Assembly (NCBI RefSeq): GCF_030518795.1 | Contig: NZ_CP130427.1 | Span: 5,890,001 to 5,954,000 of the forward strand | Direction of reading: 5' to 3' | Origin: Micromonospora sp. NBRC 110009 | Lineage (GTDB): Bacteria; Actinomycetota; Actinomycetes; Mycobacteriales; Micromonosporaceae | Length of the DNA: 64,000 bases | Part shown: positions 58,520 through 64,000 of the stretch, one piece after another | Position numbering within the stretch: the first letter of the stretch is position 1 | How the letters are laid out: each line of letters begins with the position of its first letter | The notes under the pieces: generated by a model | Databases searched by the model: none | What the model was told of the DNA's origin: nothing | The model's input: only the letters and a program-made list of their open reading frames with translations | Translations under genes and position numbers: made by a program

Positions 58520-58569
58520 AGTAGCCTTCGCAACCGTTGATCCACCCGCACCGCCAACGAGGAGGGGCC

Positions 58570-59976
58570 GTGACCCAGACCCAACCGGTGGAGACCATCC
58601 CAGCGCCCCGCTCCACGCCGGTCGCGGTCCCCACCGCCGGACAGCCCTACGAATACCGCCGCAGCCCCCTGGTCGAGCCCGACTGGACCCGCTTCCCCGG
58701 CTGGCGCCACGTCACCCGCGAGCAGTGGGAGAGCGCCCAGTGGCAGCGGGTCAACTGCGTCAAGAACATCAAGCAGCTGCGCAACATCCTCGGCGACCTC
58801 GTCGACGAGACCTTCTACGCCGACCTCGAGGCCGACCAGAAGGCCCTGGCCACCATGTCGATGCTGGTGCCCCCGCAGATGCTCAACACCATGGTGCCGT
58901 TCGCGCCCATGACCACCGAGGCGTTCCTCGCCGACCCGGTCCGCCGCTACATGATCCCCGTCGCCTCCGACCGGCGCACCGACTGGCCGTCCCACCCCTA
59001 CGCCACCCGCGACAGCCTCCACGAGCACGACATGTGGGTCGCCGAAGGCCTCACCCACCGCTACCCCACCAAGGTCCTCGCCGAGCTGCTCTCCACCTGC
59101 CCGCAGTACTGCGGGCACTGCACCCGCATGGACCTCGTCGGCAACTCCACCCCGACCGTCGACAAGCTCAAGCTCACCCTCAAGCCCGTCGACCGCTACG
59201 ACGCCCACATCGCCTACCTCAAGGCCCACCCCGGCGTCCGCGACGTCGTCGTCTCCGGCGGCGACGTGGCCAACGTGCCGTGGAAGAACCTCGAGTCCTA
59301 CCTCATGCGGCTGCTCGAGATCGAGACCATCCGCGACATCCGGCTCGCCACCAAGGCCCTCATGGGCCTGCCCCAGCACTGGCTCCAGCACGACGTGGTC
59401 GAGGGTCTCGAACGGGTCGCCCGCACCGCCGCCCGCCGCGGCGTCAACCTGGCCATCCACACCCACGTCAACCACCGGCAGTCCATCACCCCACTGGTCG
59501 CCAAGGCCGCCCAGACCGCCCTCGACGTCGGCGTCCGCGACGTCCGCAACCAGGGCGTGCTCATGCGCGGCGTCAACGCCACCAGCGCCGACCTGCTCGA
59601 CCTCTGCTTCGCCCTGCAGGGCGAGGCGGGCATCCTGCCGTACTACTTCTACATGTGCGACATGATCCCCAACGCCGAGCACTGGCGGGTCCCGGTCTGG
59701 CACGCCCAGCAGCTCCAGCACGACATCATGGGCTACCTGCCCGGCTACGCCACCCCGCGGATCGTCTGCGACGTCCCCTTCGTCGGCAAGCGCTGGGTCC
59801 ACATGCTCACCGAGTACGACCGCGAACGCGGCATCTCCTACTGGACCAAGAACTACCGCACCTCGATCGAGTCCGCCGACCTCGAAGCGCTCAACAAGCG
59901 CTACGCCTACTACGACCCGATCGACACCCTGCCCGAGTCCGGCCAGACCTGGTGGGCGGCCCACCGCAACGACTGA
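58570..59976 (+). CDS. kamA: lysine 2,3-aminomutase (KamA-type radical SAM enzyme)
   Basis: A 468-residue enzyme. The [4Fe-4S]-SAM motif is Cys177-Cys181-Cys184 in TCPQYCGHCTRMD. YYFYMCDM (Asp364) and VCDVPFVGKRW (Asp401, Lys407) align with the two lysine-binding Asp residues and the PLP lysine of clostridial KamA. It converts L-lysine to L-beta-lysine with SAM and PLP. GTG 58570 follows GAGGAGGGG. The sequence is divergent: the usual GGGGK is FVGK and the HCTRRR arm is HCTRMD, so a related amino acid as substrate cannot be excluded. Confidence 0.9.
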   Translation: MTQTQPVETIPAPRSTPVAVPTAGQPYEYRRSPLVEPDWTRFPGWRHVTREQWESAQWQRVNCVKNIKQLRNILGDLVDETFYADLEADQKALATMSMLVPPQMLNTMVPFAPMTTEAFLADPVRRYMIPVASDRRTDWPSHPYATRDSLHEHDMWVAEGLTHRYPTKVLAELLSTCPQYCGHCTRMDLVGNSTPTVDKLKLTLKPVDRYDAHIAYLKAHPGVRDVVVSGGDVANVPWKNLESYLMRLLEIETIRDIRLATKALMGLPQHWLQHDVVEGLERVARTAARRGVNLAIHTHVNHRQSITPLVAKAAQTALDVGVRDVRNQGVLMRGVNATSADLLDLCFALQGEAGILPYYFYMCDMIPNAEHWRVPVWHAQQLQHDIMGYLPGYATPRIVCDVPFVGKRWVHMLTEYDRERGISYWTKNYRTSIESADLEALNKRYAYYDPIDTLPESGQTWWAAHRND

Positions 59977-59988
59977 CCGAACCCCGTC

Positions 59989-60026
59989 CGTCGCCCCCGT
60001 CGGCCCGCCGGCCCACGGGGGCGACG
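59989..60026. terminator. bidirectional terminator hairpin
   Basis: A perfect 12-bp stem (59989-60000 with 60015-60026) around a 14-nt GC-rich loop between kamA and the convergent YnfA gene. Confidence 0.75.
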
Positions 60027-60031
60027 CGCGT

Positions 60032-60367
60032 TCACGTCCCCCGCGGCGCGTACATGATGAGCGCGACGCCGAGCAGGCAGATCGCCGCGCCCAGCACGTC
60101 CCAGCGGTCCGGGCGGAACCCGTCCACCAGCACCCCCCACGCCAGCGACCCGGCCACGAAGACACCCCCGTACGCGGCCAGGATCCGGCCGAAGTGCGGA
60201 TCCGGCTGGAAGGTCGCCACGAACCCGTACGCCCCCAGGGCCAGCACGCCGGCCGCGACCCACCACAACCCCCGGTGCTCCCGCCAGCCCTGCCAGACCA
60301 GCCACGCTCCCCCGATCTCCGCCAGCGCGGCCAGCACGAACAGCACCAGGGAACGCAGCACGATCAC
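60032..60367 (-). CDS. YnfA/UPF0060-family small membrane protein
   Basis: A 111-residue protein with four helices. LFVLAALAEIGGAWLVWQGWREHRGLWW, FVATFQPDPHFGRILAAYGGVFVAGSLAWG and RPDRWDVLGAAICLLGVALIMYAPR match the YnfA family. It resembles small multidrug resistance proteins (four helices, conserved Glu in helix 1). The substrate is unknown. Confidence 0.93.
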   Translation of the reverse strand: MIVLRSLVLFVLAALAEIGGAWLVWQGWREHRGLWWVAAGVLALGAYGFVATFQPDPHFGRILAAYGGVFVAGSLAWGVLVDGFRPDRWDVLGAAICLLGVALIMYAPRGT

Positions 60368-60427
60368 CCCGCGACCCTACCCAGCCCGCGACCCCGCGAA
60401 CGGGACCGGACACCGGAGGCAAACGGT

Positions 60428-60457
60428 GGCGGGCTCCCGGAATCCCGGGAGCCCGCC
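60428..60457 (-). terminator. intrinsic terminator of the csbD-like gene
   Basis: A perfect 13-bp stem (60428-60440 with 60445-60457) and 4-nt loop just downstream of the CsbD stop codon. Confidence 0.8.
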
Positions 60458-60464
60458 GAACGGG

Positions 60465-60644
60465 TCACTTCTCGAAGGCCTTGTTGACGTTCCGACCGGC
60501 CTCCTTCTGCCGGGCTCTCGCCATGTTCTGCTCACTGGCGCCTTCGGCCCGCAACCGCTCGTTGTCGGTGACATCGCCGATCCGCTCCTTGGCGACGCCG
60601 CTCAGCTCCTGGGCCTTGCTCTTCGCCTTGTCGGTGAAGCTCAT
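60465..60644 (-). CDS. CsbD-family stress protein
   Basis: A 59-residue hydrophilic protein reading MSFTDKAKSKAQELSGVAKE, then RIGDVTDNERLRAEGASEQN and MARARQKEAGRNVNKAFEK. The KAxxxxGxxKExxGxxTxNxxLxxEG pattern is typical of CsbD general-stress proteins. GGAGGGG precedes the ATG at 60644. Function is unknown; expression is often stress-sigma dependent. Confidence 0.9.
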   Translation of the reverse strand: MSFTDKAKSKAQELSGVAKERIGDVTDNERLRAEGASEQNMARARQKEAGRNVNKAFEK

Positions 60645-60817
60645 GGGACTCCCCTCCGCTGCCGGGGTGCGCCGGGCCGGACGGCCCGCTGCACCTCTCG
60701 CGTCCCCGTCGGCCGCCTGTCGAAACGCCTGCTCGACCGGTGACCGGCTGCACCACCGCTATGGCGTCCTAGGACACTAGGTGAACGGCGGAGCGGCGCG
60801 ACTGGTTAACTGGACGA

Positions 60818-61429
60818 ATGGGAGAGATCCTGCTGATCCGCCACGGGGAGACCACGTGGAGCGCCAGCCACCGGCACACCTCGTACACCGACCTGGAGCT
60901 GACCCCCGACGGCGAGCGGCAGGCCCGCGCGCTCGGCGTGCTGCTCGCCGGCCGGCGCTTCGTCCGCGTCCTGTCCAGTCCCCGGCAGCGGGCGGTGTGC
61001 ACCGCGCACCTCGCCGGTCTCGACGTCGACGCCACCGATCCGGACCTGGCCGAGTGGAACTACGGCGAGTACGAGGGACGCACCACCGCCGACGTCCACG
61101 AGGAGAACCCGCACTGGAACCTGTGGACCGACGGCTGCCCCGGCGGGGAGTCACCGGCGCAGATCGGCGAACGCCTCGACCGGGTGATCGCCCGGGTCAC
61201 TCCCCTGCTCGACCAGGGCACCGTCGCCCTGGTCGCCCACGGGCACAGCCTGCGAGTGCTCGGCGCCCGCTGGATCGGCCTGCCGCCGTCCGCCGGCGCG
61301 CTGCTGCGGCTGGACACCGCCACCGCGAGCGTGCTCGGTCACGAGCACGGCCGGCGGGTCATCCTGCGCTGGAACCAGCCGGCTCCGCCGCCGCCCGGGA
61401 CCGCCCCCGACCAGGCAGCTCGCCATTGA
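60818..61429 (+). CDS. histidine phosphatase family protein
   Basis: A 203-residue phosphoglycerate-mutase-like enzyme. ILLIRHGETTWS has the phospho-acceptor His9, LSSPRQRAVCTA the second Arg, GEYEGRT the Glu region and VALVAHGHSLR the second catalytic His. It has the length and features of small-molecule phosphatases such as CobC or Gpm-like proteins. The substrate is unknown. Its last 71 bp overlap the convergent Lrp gene. Confidence 0.9.
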   Translation: MGEILLIRHGETTWSASHRHTSYTDLELTPDGERQARALGVLLAGRRFVRVLSSPRQRAVCTAHLAGLDVDATDPDLAEWNYGEYEGRTTADVHEENPHWNLWTDGCPGGESPAQIGERLDRVIARVTPLLDQGTVALVAHGHSLRVLGARWIGLPPSAGALLRLDTATASVLGHEHGRRVILRWNQPAPPPPGTAPDQAARH

Positions 61430-61865
61430 TCCGCGGCGACCGGTTCTCGTAGGGCGTGGAGAGCACCACCGTGGTGCGGGTGGTGACGTTGGCGGCGGTG
61501 CGGATCTCCTGCAGCAGCCGCTCCAGGTCGGCCGGGCCGGCCACCCGCACGAGCAGCAGGTAGAAGTCCTCCCCTGCCACCGAGTAGCACGAGTCGATCT
61601 CGGGCAGGTGGGCCAGCCGCTCCGGCGCGTCGTCCGGCTGGGACGGATCGAACGGCCGGATCGCCACGAACGCGGTCAGCGGCAGGTCCAGCGCCTCGAA
61701 CGAGACGCGCGCGGCGTACCCCTTGATGACGCCGCGCTGCTCCAGCCGGCGGACCCGCTGGTGCACGGCGGACACCGACAGGCCGACCCGCTCGGCCAGG
61801 TCGGTGTACGACAGCCGGCCGTCCTCGGTCAGCGCGGCGACGATGGCACGGTCGATCTCCTCCAC
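61359..61865 (-). CDS. Lrp/AsnC-family transcriptional regulator
   Basis: A 168-residue regulator. VEEIDRAIVAALTEDGRLSYTDLAERVGLSVSAVHQRVRRLEQRGVIKGYAARV is the HTH, and the RAM domain follows (LTAFVAIRPF...EIDSCYSVAGEDFYLLLVRVAGPADLERLLQEIRTAANVTTRTTVVLSTPYENR). The effector is probably an amino acid. GTG 61865 follows TAGGTT, so the mRNA is likely leaderless. It is 1.4 kb from kamA and a candidate controller of the lysine genes. Confidence 0.92.
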   Translation of the reverse strand: MEEIDRAIVAALTEDGRLSYTDLAERVGLSVSAVHQRVRRLEQRGVIKGYAARVSFEALDLPLTAFVAIRPFDPSQPDDAPERLAHLPEIDSCYSVAGEDFYLLLVRVAGPADLERLLQEIRTAANVTTRTTVVLSTPYENRSPRINGELPGRGRSRAAAEPAGSSAG

Positions 61866-61968
61866 GCGGTGCAACCTACCGGAGATAACGCTCCCATGCC
61901 GCACCCGGCCCGCGGGCGTCACGCTCGGCCGGCGGGCCGGTCGCGCACCGCGCCCGGGCGCCGTCGGT

Positions 61969-63111
61969 TCAGTCCTTGGCGAGGGCCCGCGAGATGACCA
62001 GCCGCTGGATCTGGTTGGTGCCCTCGACGATCTGCAGCACCTTCGCCTCCCGCATGTACCGCTCCACCGGGTGGTCGGCGACGTAGCCGGCGCCGCCGAG
62101 CACCTGCACCGCGTCGGTGGTCACCCGCATCGCCATGTCGGTGGCGAAGAGCTTCGCCTTCGCCGCCTCGAGCGAGTACGGCCGGCCGGCGTCGCGCAGC
62201 CGGGCGGCGGCCAGCATGAGCGCGCGGGCCGCGGAGATCTGGGTGGCGTGGTCGGCGAGCATGAAGCCGAGGCCCTGGAAGTCGATGATCGGCTGGCCGA
62301 ACTGCTGCCGCTCCTTGGCGTAGCCGACCGCGTAGTCGAGGGCGGCCTGGGCGAGGCCCACCGCGCACGCGGCGATGCCCAGCCGGCCGGAGTCCAGGGC
62401 GGACAGGGCGATGGTGAAGCCCATCCCCTCGCCGCCGATCAGCCGCTCGGCCGGCACCCGGACGTCGTCGAAGGCGATCTGGGCGACCGGGGAGGCGTGC
62501 AGGCCCATGGTCCGCTCGGCGGCCTGCGGGTGGATGCCCGGGGTGTTCCGGTCCGCCAGGAGGCAGGAGATGCCCTTCGGGCCGGGGCCGCCGGTGCGGC
62601 AGAAGATGTTGTAGAAGTCGGCGACCCGGGCGTGGGTGATCCACGCCTTGGTGCCGGAGACCACGTAGTCGTCGCCGTCGCGGACCGCCCTGGTGGTCAG
62701 CGCCGCGGCGTCGGAACCGCCCTGCGGCTCGGAGAGGCAGTACGCCCCGAGCAGTTCCCCGCCGATCATGTCGGGCAGCAGCTTGCGCTGCTCGTCGGTG
62801 CCGAACTGGGCGAGCGGGTAGCAGGAGAGCGTGTGCACGCTGACCGCCTCGGCGACGGCGAGCCAGCGGCTGGCGAGGATCTCCAGCACCTGCAGGTAGA
62901 CCTCGTACGGCTGGGCGGCGCCGCCGTGCTCCTCGGCGTAGGGCAGGCCGAGCAGGCCGGCTCGGCCCAGGGTGCGCAGCACCTCGCGGGGGAACTCAGC
63001 GCGCTCCTCGAAGCCGGCGGCCTTGGGGGCGAGCTCGCGGTCGGCGAGCTCGGTGGCGAGGTCCAGCAGGTCGTGGGCCTCGTCGGTGGGGAGGATCCGG
63101 TCGACGTTCAT
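61969..63111 (-). CDS. acyl-CoA dehydrogenase
   Basis: A 380-residue FAD enzyme. AYCLSEPQGGSDAAALTTRA and WITHARVADFYNIFCRT are the FAD-binding signatures; GLGFMLADHATQISAARALMLAAARLRDAGRPYSLEAAKAKLFATDMAMRVTTDAVQVLGGAGYVADHPVERYMREAKVLQIVEGTNQIQRLVISRAL contains the catalytic Glu in VEGTN. The short-chain/isovaleryl type pattern suggests short or branched substrates. It may handle C4 acyl-CoA from the lysine route, but that is inference. Its ATG overlaps the M24 peptidase stop. Confidence 0.93.
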   Translation of the reverse strand: MNVDRILPTDEAHDLLDLATELADRELAPKAAGFEERAEFPREVLRTLGRAGLLGLPYAEEHGGAAQPYEVYLQVLEILASRWLAVAEAVSVHTLSCYPLAQFGTDEQRKLLPDMIGGELLGAYCLSEPQGGSDAAALTTRAVRDGDDYVVSGTKAWITHARVADFYNIFCRTGGPGPKGISCLLADRNTPGIHPQAAERTMGLHASPVAQIAFDDVRVPAERLIGGEGMGFTIALSALDSGRLGIAACAVGLAQAALDYAVGYAKERQQFGQPIIDFQGLGFMLADHATQISAARALMLAAARLRDAGRPYSLEAAKAKLFATDMAMRVTTDAVQVLGGAGYVADHPVERYMREAKVLQIVEGTNQIQRLVISRALAKD

Positions 63112-64000
63112 AGCGCGATGAGCTCCGTGGGGGTGGTGTTGAGCCGTTGCCCGCCGTCCGTCGTGCAGACGACGATGTCCTCGATCCGGGCGCCGTGCCG
63201 CCCGGCGAGGTAGATCCCGGGTTCGACCGAGAAGGCCATGCCGGCCTCCAGGGGTCGCGGGTTGCCGGCCACGACGTACGGCTCCTCGTGGGTGTCGAGG
63301 CCGATGCCGTGACCGGTGCGGTGCAGGAAGGCGTCGCCGTAGCCGGCGGCGCTGATGACGTCCCGGGCGGCCGCGTCGACCGCCTCGGCGGTGACGCCGG
63401 GGCGGACCGCCGCCACCGCGGCGCGCTGCGCCGCGTGGAGCACCGCGTAGTAGTCGGTGAACTCGGCCGGGGCGGGGCCGCCGACGACGTAGGTGCGGGT
63501 GCAGTCGGAGCGGTAGCCGGAGGGCATGGTGCCGCCGATGTCGACCACCACCGGCTCCCCGGCCCGGATCGGCCGGTCGGCGGTGCCGTGGTGCGGGCTG
63601 GCCCCGTTCGGGCCGGCGGCGACGATGACGAAGTCGACGCTGACGTGGCCGGAGGCTCGGATGGCGGCGGCGATGTCGGCGGCCACCTCGACCTCGGTCC
63701 GGCCGGGGCGCAGCCACTCCCCCATCCGGGTGTGCACCGCGTCGATCGCGGCGCCGGCCTCGGCGAGGGCGGCCACCTCGGCCGGGGACTTGCGGATCCG
63801 TAGCTCGCGCAGCACCTCGGAGGCGAGGCACTGGGTGGCGTCGGGCAGGGTGGCGCGCAGGGCCAGGACCTGCGCGGCCCACATCCGGTCGGCCAGCCCG
63901 ACGGCGGTCACCGGCCCGGGCAGCGCCGCGCGGACCAGCGGGTACGGGTCGGTGCCGTCGGCGTGGTCGACGAGACGGACACCGGTGGCCGGGGCGGCTT
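63108..64000 (-). CDS. M24-family peptidase (Xaa-Pro aminopeptidase-like), partial
   Basis: The gene runs off the right edge of the window; 297 codons are visible. The pita-bread metal ligands are present: Asp in VVVDIGG, Asp in SDCTRTYVVG, His in GHGIGLDTHEEPYV, Glu in SVEPGIYL and Glu in ARIEDIVV. The segment from the edge (AAPATGVRLVDHADGTDPYPLVRAALPG) is the end of the creatinase N-terminal domain. It is a dimetal aminopeptidase cleaving Xaa-Pro bonds. Its stop overlaps the acyl-CoA dehydrogenase start, so they form an operon. Confidence 0.92.
   Translation of the reverse strand, partial: AAPATGVRLVDHADGTDPYPLVRAALPGPVTAVGLADRMWAAQVLALRATLPDATQCLASEVLRELRIRKSPAEVAALAEAGAAIDAVHTRMGEWLRPGRTEVEVAADIAAAIRASGHVSVDFVIVAAGPNGASPHHGTADRPIRAGEPVVVDIGGTMPSGYRSDCTRTYVVGGPAPAEFTDYYAVLHAAQRAAVAAVRPGVTAEAVDAAARDVISAAGYGDAFLHRTGHGIGLDTHEEPYVVAGNPRPLEAGMAFSVEPGIYLAGRHGARIEDIVVCTTDGGQRLNTTPTELIAL

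Noticed and set aside
58425..58569. Cobalamin riboswitch controlling the B12-dependent kamDE operon
   Set aside because: The spacer is only 145 bp, shared by two promoters, and has no B12-box-like sequence or multi-stem structure.
60768..60781. CCTAG-N4-CTAGG inverted repeat before the histidine phosphatase
   Set aside because: Five-bp arms are too short to stand out and no partner repeat is present.
61359..61429. Frameshift or assembly error where the phosphatase and Lrp genes overlap
   Set aside because: Both proteins end with low-complexity tails beyond their conserved domains, so a 71-bp convergent overlap is plausible.
1..64000. CRISPR array, rRNA or tRNA genes
   Set aside because: No regularly spaced repeats, rRNA core motifs or tRNA T-loop/anticodon arrangements were seen on either strand by reading.

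Overview
The window is high-GC actinobacterial DNA, and the gene content points to a Micromonospora-like member of the Micromonosporaceae. This placement is an inference from RbpA, an Lnt/polyprenol-phosphate mannose synthase pair, cytochrome bd, a HspR-type (HAIR) heat-shock operator, a SigR-type promoter, FxsA, DUF4180, TIGR04222 and WYL proteins, many GTG starts and many apparently leaderless genes. It was not checked by any database search.

Layout. 1-9.1 kb: end of a DHA2 drug exporter, a DksA/TraR-type zinc-finger protein, a decayed terC fragment, pdxY, an OFA-type transporter with its 40-residue partner, then SDR, patatin, peroxiredoxin and acetyltransferase genes. 9.1-18 kb: cydAB behind two tandem palindromic operators, plsC, an HTH/DUF4180 operon, GDPD, a UMF1-type transporter, thymidine kinase and an EamA exporter with a leader-like short ORF and hairpin. 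18-27 kb: VOC protein, secreted vanadium haloperoxidase, lone tyrosine recombinase, WYL regulator, HAIR-controlled Hsp20, and a MarR/MFS divergent pair. 27-33.6 kb: GT39-like membrane protein, TIGR04222 protein, vWA lipoprotein, an unrecognised 486-residue protein and a repeat protein. 33.8-38.2 kb: msrB-msrA, a truncated epoxide hydrolase, a CxxW thioredoxin-fold protein and a rifamycin monooxygenase, a patch of visibly lower GC that looks acquired. 38-47.5 kb: an XRE/SDR pair around a 21-bp palindrome and assorted housekeeping and transport genes. 47.6-51.2 kb: rbpA, fxsA, polyprenol-phosphate mannose synthase and lnt.

The most coherent system is at 51.7-60 kb. A six-gene, tightly overlapping minus-strand operon (kdd, amidohydrolase, kamD, kamE, kal, MutL/KamB-like reactivase) faces kamA across a 145-bp spacer that carries a large AT-rich dyad. 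Together they encode most of the aminomutase route L-lysine -> beta-lysine -> 3,5-diaminohexanoate -> 3-keto-5-aminohexanoate, plus 3-aminobutyryl-CoA -> crotonyl-CoA. This pathway was worked out in fermenting Clostridia. Here the Kce cleavage enzyme is not in the window and an amidohydrolase sits inside the operon. An Lrp/AsnC regulator and an acyl-CoA dehydrogenase follow within 3 kb. Just downstream of the operon, 51.35-51.65 kb has its own promoter-like sequence and a strong intrinsic terminator, which suggests an undescribed structured RNA of about 300 nt.

The window ends inside an M24-family peptidase gene. I saw no rRNA, tRNA, CRISPR array or insertion sequence.
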